A stretch of DNA of 48,871 nucleotides from assembly GCA_016191815.1 (NCBI GenBank), contig JACPVI010000088.1, positions 1-48,871 of the forward strand. The letters are read 5' to 3'. This document shows positions 1 to 7,806 of the stretch, one piece after another. Each line of letters opens with the position of its first letter. The first letter of the stretch is position 1. A model generated the notes under the pieces. It was not told where the DNA came from. It made no database searches and saw nothing but the letters and a program-made list of their open reading frames with translations. Both the position numbers and the translations under genes were made by a program. This stretch comes from Myxococcales bacterium. Lineage in GTDB: Bacteria > Myxococcota > Myxococcia > Myxococcales > Myxococcaceae.

Positions 1-2
1 CC

Positions 3-62
3 TACTGCGCGCGCCTGGACTTCGGGGAGGAGCACATGGCGCAGTTTCAGAAGACTGGATGA
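3..62 (+). CDS. C-terminal fragment of an unidentified protein
   Basis: The window opens inside a reading frame that runs from base 3 to a TGA at 60-62 and encodes the last 19 residues of a protein, ending FGEEHMAQFQKTG. Sixteen of the nineteen third codon positions are G or C, which fits the coding bias of the rest of the window, so the frame is probably real. Too little remains to name a family. It points towards the chemosensory operon, which is on the other strand, so the two are convergent. Confidence 0.4.
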   Translation, partial: YCARLDFGEEHMAQFQKTG

Positions 63-389
63 AGCCAGGAGGAGGGGAAAGCCCCGGCAGTGCCGCGACG
101 CTGAGGACGGCGGCCGTTGAAGGGTGCCGCCTCGGGGCGCTGCGCGGCGGGGCGCTGCCGCCGGGCCGGGGCGCTCGAGCGCGCAGATGGGTGGTGGAGC
201 TCCCAGGCCGCTCCAAGGGCGCCGCGGGTGCACGGAGGAGCCCCAGTCCGCGCCCCACTGGCGCATTCGCCCGGCGAGCGAGGGTGATCAGCATGAGAAC
301 CACACCCGACCGCGGGGAGCGATTCGCACGAAACAGCCCTCCGCGCATCGAGCTGACCTGCGCCCCGCAGGGCGGAGCACGCCGCGCGG
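63..389. other. Intergenic region, no gene seen
   Basis: These 327 bases lie between the end of the left-edge gene and the end of the DUF3160-like gene, which converge here. Both strands have open frames because of the high GC content, but their translations are runs of Arg, Ala, Pro and Gly with no recognisable motif. Three copies of CGGGGCGCT lie at about 135-175. The GGGG-AAA-GCCC hairpin near 75 has no T-run, so no convincing terminator is visible. Confidence 0.5.
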
Positions 390-2465
390 TCAGCGGGCCA
401 TGGCGTCGACCAGCGCGCTCTCGATCGACTCGCGAGTCCGGCCGGCTTGATCACAGAGCTTCTGGAAGCGGGCCCGATCTGGAGGGCGGGCCGCGGACAC
501 CACCGAAGCGCCCGTGCCCAGAAACGGGATGATGTAGCTCTGCGAGCCCCGTGAATCCGCCACGAACAGCCCCTCCGCCGCGGCGCCGGCGAGGATCTTC
601 ACCTCCGGCTCTCGGGTGAAGCTGGCCCGCAGCTCCCGCCGGCCGATCCCGAACACCCCCATCAGCTGATCCCCGGGCCCGGCGAGCGGCGCCTCCAGCG
701 CTCGGACGTCCAGGCCCGAATCGGCGTCCGCCCGCCACGCCCCGAGATAAGCCCGCGCCGCGTCGAGTGCCTTGCCGTCCTCTCGCGTCCGCTCGGTGGC
801 GCCCGGCTCCGCTCCCGCCACCTGCCGGGAGAGCAGCTCGAGCCCACGCATCACCAGCGCGAGGCGCCGCACCTCCGGCCGGAGCTTCTCCCCACGCCTC
901 CCCCCGTCCGGAAGAACGCGGGACAGCGCCGCCGCCCGCGGGCTCGTCTCGAGGAGGGCGTCCAGCCGCCAAAGCGAAGCAGCCACCCTCGCGTACGCCG
1001 CGGGCAAGGGCTCCACCTCGAGATGCGGCGGGACGTGGAGGAGCACCCGAAGCTGCACTCCCTCCTCGTCTTTCGCCGGCTCATCGAATTCACGCTCGTC
1101 CTCGCCCTCGTGGTGCGCGCCCTGCAGCGCGTGAAACGCCACCGCCAGGCGAGAGCGGTAGGGCGCATCCACCGCCAGCCGGCCGGATAGCCCCCCGTCG
1201 GACTCCGGCCGGAGAAGTGGAGAGAGCGCCGCATCCCGGAACAGCGCCCAGGCGCTGCCGGCAGGGGCCTCCAGCGGCAGGCGCCCCTCTTGGATCGCGA
1301 TCGTCAGCTCGTCACCGGCGTTGGCGCGCTCGGCGGGCCTTAGTTGATCGAGATACCGAGTGACCGGCCTCGACGGCAGCGCGAACAGCGTCGGCCGCGG
1401 CGCCATCTCGGAGACGCCGAGCGCAACCTCCAGCTTCCCGAAGAAGCCGCCCAGATCCTGGATCGCCTCCCGGGCCCCTCCTTCCCCTGCCACCGTGCGG
1501 TACTGGGCCAGAACGTCCTCCCCGGGCTTGCCGTGCAGCGAGTCGCGAAGCTCCTGGAGCGCCGCAAACCCGCGCGCCAGCTTCGGATCCGCCTCGAGCA
1601 TCGCCAAAAGCGTGAGCGCGGCCGCCGCCCCTGCCCGGGTGTTGGGCAGCGGCGCCCCCAGCACCCGGTCGCGGATCCAGATGCAGCGCAGCTCGCCCGT
1701 CCAGCCGTACGGGCCTCTGGGCACCAGCGCCGCGTCGTCGCGGAAGGCGGCCACCTCGGCCTCCACCGCCTCCCTCATCGCGGGGACGGCCTTCACCTCC
1801 GGCAGGAGGTTCACCGTGTCAAGGCAGCCGGCGGCGGCCACCCTCGCCGCGAGCAGGGTGGCCCCCTCCTTCGCGTCGCCTTGGGACTCACGCTGGCGCA
1901 GGGCGGCCCGCTCCAGCACTCGCTGCCAAAGCTCGCGCCGGCCCATCGGCAGCCCGAGGGCGCCGGATTCCGCCGCCAGCTCGATCGCGGCCAAGGCGCC
2001 CTCCTCCACCGCCCGTCCCTTCCACAGCACGAGGTCCAAAGACGGCAAGAGCTTCGGCCAGTCGGGGTGCAGCTCCGGCACCATCCGGGCCGAGGCCTTC
2101 TTTCCGATGCTCGGACCGCGGACCAACTCCGAAGCCGCCACGCGGGAGAAGCTCGCCGCGAGGGGGGCCCGCTCCGGCTCCCCCGGAGCGGCCAGAGCGA
2201 GCGCTGCCGGGCCGAGCCGCACCGAGGCGCGGACCTCCCGGGGCAGGCTGGCGAGGAACTTCGACACCCGCTCCTCCCCGGCCTCGGCCCGCCCGTCCGC
2301 CGAGATGGCTCCGGCCTTGATCGCGGTGAGATCGTACGCGTACTCCAGGGCATCTCCGGACCGCTTCACCCGGTAGGGCCAGGCGCTCGCGGCATACAGC
2401 CCATCGGCGGCAGCCGCGCCCGACAGGAAGCACAGACACGCCCAAAGTAGCGCGGCGTGCCTCAT
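390..2465 (-). CDS. Secreted DUF3160-like protein
   Basis: This 691-residue protein begins with a typical signal peptide (MRHAALLWACLCFLSGAAA, likely cleaved around residue 20), so it should act outside the cytoplasm. The segment around residues 470-500, reading VEPLPAAYARVAASL, resembles the end of the DUF3160 domain, a large helical secreted domain of unknown biochemical role. The similarity is partial and I hold it loosely. It is the last gene of the chemosensory operon. Its ATG overlaps the cheY stop codon as ATGA, so translation is probably coupled. An exported protein tied this closely to chemotaxis genes suggests an envelope or extracellular sensing or output role, but that is inference from position only. 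Confidence 0.6.
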   Translation of the reverse strand: MRHAALLWACLCFLSGAAAADGLYAASAWPYRVKRSGDALEYAYDLTAIKAGAISADGRAEAGEERVSKFLASLPREVRASVRLGPAALALAAPGEPERAPLAASFSRVAASELVRGPSIGKKASARMVPELHPDWPKLLPSLDLVLWKGRAVEEGALAAIELAAESGALGLPMGRRELWQRVLERAALRQRESQGDAKEGATLLAARVAAAGCLDTVNLLPEVKAVPAMREAVEAEVAAFRDDAALVPRGPYGWTGELRCIWIRDRVLGAPLPNTRAGAAAALTLLAMLEADPKLARGFAALQELRDSLHGKPGEDVLAQYRTVAGEGGAREAIQDLGGFFGKLEVALGVSEMAPRPTLFALPSRPVTRYLDQLRPAERANAGDELTIAIQEGRLPLEAPAGSAWALFRDAALSPLLRPESDGGLSGRLAVDAPYRSRLAVAFHALQGAHHEGEDEREFDEPAKDEEGVQLRVLLHVPPHLEVEPLPAAYARVAASLWRLDALLETSPRAAALSRVLPDGGRRGEKLRPEVRRLALVMRGLELLSRQVAGAEPGATERTREDGKALDAARAYLGAWRADADSGLDVRALEAPLAGPGDQLMGVFGIGRRELRASFTREPEVKILAGAAAEGLFVADSRGSQSYIIPFLGTGASVVSAARPPDRARFQKLCDQAGRTRESIESALVDAMAR

Positions 2466-2848
2466 CCACTCCCTCCCAGGCGGAGCAGCGCCCGCACGGC
2501 CTCGACGACTTGCTGCGCCTGGACAGGCTTCACCAGGTATGCGCTCGCGCCGAGGCCCATCGCCCTCGTCCGGTCCTCGACCGCAGACTCGGTGGTGATC
2601 ACCACGATCGGCACCCGGTTCGGCGCCGACCCTCTCCGGATGTGGCTGATCAGCTTGAGCCCGTCCATCACCGGCATGTTGATGTCAGTGAGCACGATGT
2701 CGTACTGCGCCTCGACGAAGCGCTTGAGGCCCTCGATGCCGTCCTGCGCCTCCACGCAGACCACCTCGCCCATTCGCTGGAGCGCGAAAACGATGCTCCG
2801 CCGCATCGCCGAAGAGTCGTCCACCACCAGCGCGCGGATGGGGGGCAT
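2462..2848 (-). CDS. cheY: Single-domain response regulator (CheY-like)
   Basis: A 128-residue stand-alone receiver domain with the full set of functional residues: the acidic pair D10/D11, phosphoacceptor D55 in TDINMPVMDG, T85, and K107 in LVKP. It should be phosphorylated by the CheA encoded upstream and pass the signal to an output partner by protein contact, since it has no DNA-binding or enzymatic domain. It starts 38 bases after cheB and its stop overlaps the start of the DUF3160-like gene. The operon carries a second receiver at its other end. One may be the output and the other a phosphate sink, but the sequence does not say which. Confidence 0.92.
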   Translation of the reverse strand: MPPIRALVVDDSSAMRRSIVFALQRMGEVVCVEAQDGIEGLKRFVEAQYDIVLTDINMPVMDGLKLISHIRRGSAPNRVPIVVITTESAVEDRTRAMGLGASAYLVKPVQAQQVVEAVRALLRLGGSG

Positions 2849-2886
2849 CGCGGGGAAGATAGCAGACGGCGCAAGGGGGGGACGGT

Positions 2887-3921
2887 TCAGCGGCCCTGGC
2901 CCCGCGCACGAAGCAGCTCGATCAGCGACGGGCCGATCTGCTCGAGACGAAGCACCCGCGAGGCCGACCCGCTGGCGATCGCCTCCTTGGGCATGCCGAA
3001 CACCACCGCGGTCTCCTCGGACTCGGCCCACACCTCTCCCCCCGCCCTCCGGATCGCCATCGACCCCGCCGCTCCGTCTCCCCCCATTCCGGTGAGGACG
3101 ACGCCCACGCTCGCGCCACCCAAGGCCCGCGCCACGCTCGCGAAGAGGTGGTCCACCGAGGGCGCGTGCTTGTCCTTCGGCCCCGGCGCCTCGATCCGCA
3201 CCTCCAGGCCGCCGCCCCGCTTCGAGAGCGCCAAGTGACGGCCCCCGGGGGCGATGTACGCGCAGCCCGGCTTCACCGGGTCTGTGTCGCGCGCCTCCCG
3301 GACCGAGAACGAGCCGATGCGGTCCAGCCGGTCGGCGAAGGCCTTGGTGAACCTCGGCGGCATGTGCTGGCACACCAGCAGGCACAGCGGCTGGCCGGAG
3401 ATGGACTCGAGCAGCCTCTGCACCGCCGGCGGCCCCCCGGTGGAGGCGCCGATGGCGACCACTGCGGTCGGCCCACGCTCCACAAGCCCCTGCGCCGGGG
3501 TGTGCCTCCGCGGCGGCCGCAAAAGACGCACCGTCCTCACCTTCTCGAGCAACTGGGCGCGGATGCTCTCCAGCGCCCCGCGATCCGGCCGGCCGGACTT
3601 GGCGATGAAGTCGAAGGCACCCAGCTCCAGCGCCTTGAAGACGTCGGACCGGTGCGCATACGAGGAGATCACGATCACCGGGGTGGGAACCGAGGCCATC
3701 AGGAGCCGGAGAAAGGCGAAGCCGTCCAGCCTCGGCATCTCCAGGTCGAGGGTGATCACGTCCGGCCTGAGAGCGGCGGCCTTGCGCAGGCCCTCGTCGC
3801 CGTCGGCGGCACGGTCCACCACCGCCACGTCCGGCGCCGCCTCGAGGATCTGCGAGATCGCCCTCCGGTTGGAGGCCGAGTCGTCCACCACCAGGACCCG
3901 GATCGGCCGCTCTCCCTTCAC
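2887..3921 (-). CDS. cheB: Chemotaxis protein-glutamate methylesterase/deamidase CheB
   Basis: A 344-residue protein with an N-terminal receiver domain (D14/D15, phosphoacceptor D59 in TLDLEMP) and a C-terminal methylesterase domain. The catalytic triad is visible: S160 in IGASTGG, H186 in QHMPP and D282 in GMGGDG. CheB removes methyl groups from receptor glutamates and deamidates glutamines, resetting receptor sensitivity after phosphorylation by CheA. The start is a GTG that overlaps the cheR stop as GTGA. Both CheB and CheR are intact although no receptor gene is in the window, so the receptors they modify must be encoded elsewhere. Confidence 0.96.
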   Translation of the reverse strand: MKGERPIRVLVVDDSASNRRAISQILEAAPDVAVVDRAADGDEGLRKAAALRPDVITLDLEMPRLDGFAFLRLLMASVPTPVIVISSYAHRSDVFKALELGAFDFIAKSGRPDRGALESIRAQLLEKVRTVRLLRPPRRHTPAQGLVERGPTAVVAIGASTGGPPAVQRLLESISGQPLCLLVCQHMPPRFTKAFADRLDRIGSFSVREARDTDPVKPGCAYIAPGGRHLALSKRGGGLEVRIEAPGPKDKHAPSVDHLFASVARALGGASVGVVLTGMGGDGAAGSMAIRRAGGEVWAESEETAVVFGMPKEAIASGSASRVLRLEQIGPSLIELLRARGQGR

Positions 3922-4778
3922 GGGCGAACCCCGGAGCGCGGCCGCCGGTAGACCAGGTCGTGCCTGAGGTGGGCCAGCTCGAAGTCGGCGCTCAAGGTGA
4001 TCAGGCTCTCCGAATGGCCGAGGAGAAGGTAGCCGCCTTCGACCAGCTTCTCGTAGAACACCTTGAGCACCCTTCGCCGCGCCGGCACGTCGAAGTAGAT
4101 GAGCACGTTCCTGCAGAAGATGGCATCCATCCTCGGCACGAGCTGGGCCATCTCCTCGTCGAGGAGGTTGAGGTGGCCGAAGGACACCATCGAACGCACC
4201 GCGGCGCTCACCCGCCGCTTGCGGCCCGCCGGCGGCTCGAAGTGGCGGGCCACCAGGTCCGGAGGCGCGGCCCTGAGCGAGGAAGGCCCGTAGTCGGCGT
4301 GCCTCGCCGCCGCGAGGACCCGGCGCGAGATGTCCGTCCCGTAGACCTCGACGTCCCACCCGGCGAACAGGCCGCTCTCGAGCGCCAGAATGGCGATGGT
4401 GTAGGCCTCTTCTCCCGAGGAGCACCCGGCGGACCACAGGCGGATCCGCCGCTGTCGCCCACCCCGAGCTGCGAGCTCGGGGAGGATCTCCTCGGAGAAG
4501 GCCTTGAGCTGCTGCGGCTCGCGGAAGAAGTAGGTCTCGTTGGTGGTGAGCGCCTCGACCGCGGTTTCCAGCTCGTTCTTCCGCTGGGCGTCGTAGCGCA
4601 GGTGGCGATGGTAGGCGTGGAAGTCTTCGAGCCCCAGCGCCTCCAGCCTGGGCCAGAGCCGCCGCTCCATCACGAACTTCATCTCGTCGCGGATGAGGAT
4701 GCCGCAGTGGTCGTAGACCATGTCCCTGAGGAGGTGGAACTCCTCCTGGCTCATCTCGGAGCGGCCCTCGTCCCTCAT
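3918..4778 (-). CDS. cheR: Chemotaxis protein methyltransferase CheR
   Basis: A 286-residue protein of usual CheR length, with the small N-terminal helical domain followed by the SAM-dependent methyltransferase fold. Diagnostic motifs are TTNETYFFRE near residue 85, WSAGCSSGEEAYTIA (SAM binding), FCRNVLIYFD and LLGHSES. It methylates glutamates on chemoreceptors using S-adenosylmethionine, opposing CheB. There is no TPR or tetrapeptide-binding extension. Its ATG overlaps the stop of the HEAT-repeat gene (ATGA), and its own stop overlaps the cheB start, so HEAT-CheR-CheB are probably made in fixed proportion. Confidence 0.96.
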   Translation of the reverse strand: MRDEGRSEMSQEEFHLLRDMVYDHCGILIRDEMKFVMERRLWPRLEALGLEDFHAYHRHLRYDAQRKNELETAVEALTTNETYFFREPQQLKAFSEEILPELAARGGRQRRIRLWSAGCSSGEEAYTIAILALESGLFAGWDVEVYGTDISRRVLAAARHADYGPSSLRAAPPDLVARHFEPPAGRKRRVSAAVRSMVSFGHLNLLDEEMAQLVPRMDAIFCRNVLIYFDVPARRRVLKVFYEKLVEGGYLLLGHSESLITLSADFELAHLRHDLVYRRPRSGVRP

Positions 4779-6742
4779 CGGTGCGAAAGCTGGGAGAGCG
4801 CGTCGGAGAGCGCCTCGCGGGCCAGCGCGTCGACCTCGCGCTCAAGCGCCGCGCGTACCGACTCGAGGCAGTCCGCTCCGCCCGAGGCGCCCAGCACCCG
4901 GGCCGCCGCCGCCCGCACGTCCCACTGCCGGTGGCCGAGCAGCGCCCGGGCCAGCTCCGCTCCATCTGCCATCGCCGCGCCCGAGGCCAGCGCCTGCTTC
5001 ACCACCTCGGAGTCGGGGTGCCGCGCGGCGCGGCGCAACTGCTCCGGAGTCAGCCTGCCCAGCCGCTCCAGCGAGCGAACCGCGTGCAGGGCGCGCAGCC
5101 CGTCAGGGCTCTCCAGCATCTGTGCGAGCTGCCCGGCCAGCGAGGACGCTCCGCTGGTGCCTGCCGACTCGATCGCCGTGGCTTGAACGGCGCCGTCCTC
5201 GTCGGCGAGAGCGACCCGGAGCAGCGTCTCCGCCTCCGCCGCGCCCAGCCGGCCGAGGGCCCTGGCGGCGGTGCGGCGCACCGGAGCGGCCTCGTCCGCC
5301 AGGGCCAGCCGGACCAACTCCAGGCCCGCCTCGCCTCCTACCTCGCCCGCTCCGTCCGCCGAGGCAGCGCGCAGGAGGGCGTCCTCGTCCCTCGAGGTTC
5401 GCCGGAGGATGGGAAGCGCCGCTCCTCCGCCCACCCGCGCGAGCGCCCACACCCCAGCCGGGGTGGGCTTCCGCTCCACCTCGGCGAGGAGCGCTTCGAG
5501 CACCGGCGCGCGGAAGGTCTCCGCCAGCGCGACCAGGGCCCTGGACGCGGTGGGGGCAAGCTGCGGATCCCCGAGGTGGAGGACCAGCACCTCCACCGCC
5601 GCCGGAGCGCGCGAGCGCCCCAGGGCCAAAAGCGCGGCGGAAGCCAGCTCGGGCTCTGCCGAGGCGGCGAGCGCGGTGAGCGGCTCGACCAGCGATGGAT
5701 CGGCCAGGGCGGAGAGCGCCTCGGCCGCCGCGGCCTGCGCCGGCGTACTGAGGCTCGCCATCTTGGAGAGCAGCTCCCTCCCGCCGGCCCCTCCCAGCTT
5801 CTCCAGCGTGCGGACGACCTCTTCCGCCAACCTCGGGTCGCGGGCCGCCTCGGCCACCGCGGCGGCCAAGGTCCAGTCGCGGAGCGCGCCCACCGCGAGA
5901 AGCGCGCCCGCCTTCGCCTCGAGCTCCTCCCCCTCGAGCGCGCGGGAGAGGGTGTCGCGGATTCCCGCAAGTCTCCTCAGCGCTGCGCGCACGCCGGCCT
6001 CCAACTCGGCCCTCCTCTGGCCGGCCGCCATCGAGCGCTGGGACCCGAGCGCGGCGAGGGCGGCCTCGCGCACCGAGCGGATCTCCGAAAGCAGGCCCCG
6101 GCAGGCCAGCTCCGCGGCCGCCGGCTGAGCGATGAGCCCGAGGACTCTGTAGGCGCTGCGGCAGAGGGAGGAATCTTCGAGGAGCGGCGCCACCAGCGGC
6201 AGCGGCGGGGGACGGCGGAGCGCCGCCAGGCCCTCCAGCGCGCAGAGCCTCAGGATCGGCTCCGACTCCTTGAGCAGCCGCTCCAGCGCCCGCGCCGCCT
6301 CCTCTCCGCCGATCCTTCCCAGCGCCTCCGCCGCCGCGGCGCGGACGTTGAGATCCGCATCCTCCAGCGCCGCTGCCAGCGGGCCCACCGCGGAACGGCA
6401 TTTCATCTCCCCCAGGATCTCCGCGGCGAACTTGCGCTGGTCGGCGTCGGCGTGGGAGACGAGCGAGATCACCTTGGCCTCGGCGCTGGCCCCAAGCCGG
6501 ACCAGCGCCTCGGCGGCGGCATTGCGGGCGCCGGTCTGGCCGCGGTCGGCGAGGACGAACGCCAGACTCTCCACCGCCTCCTCGGCGCGAGGCAGGCGGG
6601 AGAGCTGCTCAAGGGCTGCCCTTCGCACGCGCCAGCTCTCGTCGTACAGCGCGCTCACCAGCTGGGCGGGGGCGGAGGCGTCGGCCAGGGGGATGGAGAG
6701 GACCGCCCGGTAGCGCGCCTCTTCGTCCCCCAGGTGATTCAC
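4775..6742 (-). CDS. HEAT-repeat (PBS-lyase type) protein of the chemosensory operon
   Basis: A 655-residue protein made almost wholly of roughly 30-residue helical repeats with the pattern VR-AAAEALGRIG, ALLALGRSRAP or VRRTAARALGRLG. This is the signature of HEAT/PBS-lyase-type repeats, which form a curved solenoid used for protein binding. No catalytic motif, signal peptide or membrane segment is visible. It starts with GTG, overlapping the cheW stop (GTGA), and its own stop overlaps cheR. HEAT proteins accompany chemosensory genes in some myxobacterial clusters (for example Cpc7 of the Myxococcus xanthus Che7 system, from memory), where they act as adaptor or output partners. A scaffold or output role is inferred here. 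Confidence 0.88.
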   Translation of the reverse strand: MNHLGDEEARYRAVLSIPLADASAPAQLVSALYDESWRVRRAALEQLSRLPRAEEAVESLAFVLADRGQTGARNAAAEALVRLGASAEAKVISLVSHADADQRKFAAEILGEMKCRSAVGPLAAALEDADLNVRAAAAEALGRIGGEEAARALERLLKESEPILRLCALEGLAALRRPPPLPLVAPLLEDSSLCRSAYRVLGLIAQPAAAELACRGLLSEIRSVREAALAALGSQRSMAAGQRRAELEAGVRAALRRLAGIRDTLSRALEGEELEAKAGALLAVGALRDWTLAAAVAEAARDPRLAEEVVRTLEKLGGAGGRELLSKMASLSTPAQAAAAEALSALADPSLVEPLTALAASAEPELASAALLALGRSRAPAAVEVLVLHLGDPQLAPTASRALVALAETFRAPVLEALLAEVERKPTPAGVWALARVGGGAALPILRRTSRDEDALLRAASADGAGEVGGEAGLELVRLALADEAAPVRRTAARALGRLGAAEAETLLRVALADEDGAVQATAIESAGTSGASSLAGQLAQMLESPDGLRALHAVRSLERLGRLTPEQLRRAARHPDSEVVKQALASGAAMADGAELARALLGHRQWDVRAAAARVLGASGGADCLESVRAALEREVDALAREALSDALSQLSHR

Positions 6743-7233
6743 GGTGTTCCCCTCGGAGCCTGGCCGGCCGGCCCGGGGGCGAGGACGGATTTCAAGTTGA
6801 GCAAGAGGGTGAGCCCGGAAGCCGAAGCGCAGGCGCCGACGACGAACGGGTGCGCCCCTGGGGCCAGGAGCGGCGGGGCCGGTTTCAGCTCGTCGCGGCC
6901 AACGGTGAGGACAGAGGTGACGCCGTCGACCAGGAGCCCTACCCGCCGCTGCCCGAAGGCGCAGACCAAAAGCTTACGCTTGGGCGGGGCGGAGGGCGCC
7001 ATGGCCCCGAGCCTCCGGCGCAGGTCCACCACCGGCACCAGCGAGCCCCGGAGGTTGACCATCCCTTCGAAGAATGGCGGCGCGTCGGGGACCGGGGTCA
7101 CCTCGGGCGGCTGGAGGACTTCCTGGATCCGCATGATGTCGAGCGCGTACTGCTGGGCGCCCACGCGGAAGGTGCAGAGCTGGACGATCCGTTCCGGCGG
7201 CGGAGGAGCCGGTGCGCCGGGGTGGGGGCTCAC
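6739..7233 (-). CDS. cheW: CheW adaptor protein (first of two)
   Basis: A 164-residue CheW-domain protein with a short proline-rich N-terminus. Family features are the opening LCTFRVGAQQYALDI, the MVNLRGSLVPVVDLR segment and GLLVDGVTSV. CheW joins CheA to the cytoplasmic tips of receptors. It begins with GTG overlapping the stop of the other cheW gene, and its stop overlaps the HEAT-repeat gene. The two CheW proteins differ clearly in sequence, so they are not a recent duplication and may connect CheA to different partners, one of which could be the HEAT protein. Confidence 0.93.
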   Translation of the reverse strand: MSPHPGAPAPPPPERIVQLCTFRVGAQQYALDIMRIQEVLQPPEVTPVPDAPPFFEGMVNLRGSLVPVVDLRRRLGAMAPSAPPKRKLLVCAFGQRRVGLLVDGVTSVLTVGRDELKPAPPLLAPGAHPFVVGACASASGLTLLLNLKSVLAPGPAGQAPRGTP

Positions 7234-7796
7234 CCGAGCGCCTCGTCCAGGTCGATGAGGATGAACAGCTGCTCCTCTTGGCGGCCCAGGCCGACCACGC
7301 AGTCGCGCTCGCCGCTCAGTCCGGGGGGAGGTGGCTCCACCTGGGACGGGGCGAGCTTCACCACCTCGCTCACCGCGTCGACGAGCACTCCGGCGTCTCC
7401 GTCTGGGCCGTGCACCACCAGCACTCGCGCCGCCCGGGGGAGCGGTTCCACCTCGGAAGGCGGGCCGGCGACCCGGGGAGGCTGTCCGCTCAGCTTGAGC
7501 CGCATCTTCAGGTCGTAGACCGGCAGCACATCGCCCCGAAGGTTCATCACCCCGAGCAGGCTCGAGGGAGCCCGCGGAATCTCGGTGAGCGGCGGCACCC
7601 GGAGGATCTCGCGGACCTTGCCGATCGGGACGGCGTACCGCTCCCCCTCGAGGACGAAGACCAGGTGCTCGCCGGGGCGCTCCTCTTTCGGCGCGGGCGA
7701 CGAGTCGGCGGGGGCCTCGGGCAGCTCGAGCAGGCCGGCGGTGTCTTCGTCCGGCCGGTAGAAGAAGTCTCCCAGCAGCTCCTCGAACCTGGACAC
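7230..7796 (-). CDS. cheW: CheW adaptor protein (second of two)
   Basis: A 188-residue CheW-domain protein with an acidic leader of about 40 residues (MSRFEELLGDFFYRPDEDT) before the fold. Recognisable parts are LVFVLEGERYAVPI, LGVMNLRGDVLPVYDL and the end EEQLFILIDLDEAL. The start is GTG, 10 bases after the cheA stop, and its stop overlaps the next cheW gene as GTGA. It should couple the CheA kinase to a sensor. The N-terminal leader is absent from the neighbouring CheW and could be a docking segment, which is inference. Confidence 0.93.
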   Translation of the reverse strand: MSRFEELLGDFFYRPDEDTAGLLELPEAPADSSPAPKEERPGEHLVFVLEGERYAVPIGKVREILRVPPLTEIPRAPSSLLGVMNLRGDVLPVYDLKMRLKLSGQPPRVAGPPSEVEPLPRAARVLVVHGPDGDAGVLVDAVSEVVKLAPSQVEPPPPGLSGERDCVVGLGRQEEQLFILIDLDEALG

Positions 7797-7806
7797 GGCG
7801 ACGAGT

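Noticed and set aside
47-454. Open frame on the minus strand overlapping the end of the DUF3160-like gene
   Set aside because: Translation is Arg/Ala/Pro-rich with no motif, it overlaps a better gene in another frame, and high GC content produces many such frames.
1344-2450. Long plus-strand frames antisense to the DUF3160-like gene
   Set aside because: They are shadows created by GC-rich codons of the minus-strand gene; the signal peptide and codon pattern support the minus strand only.
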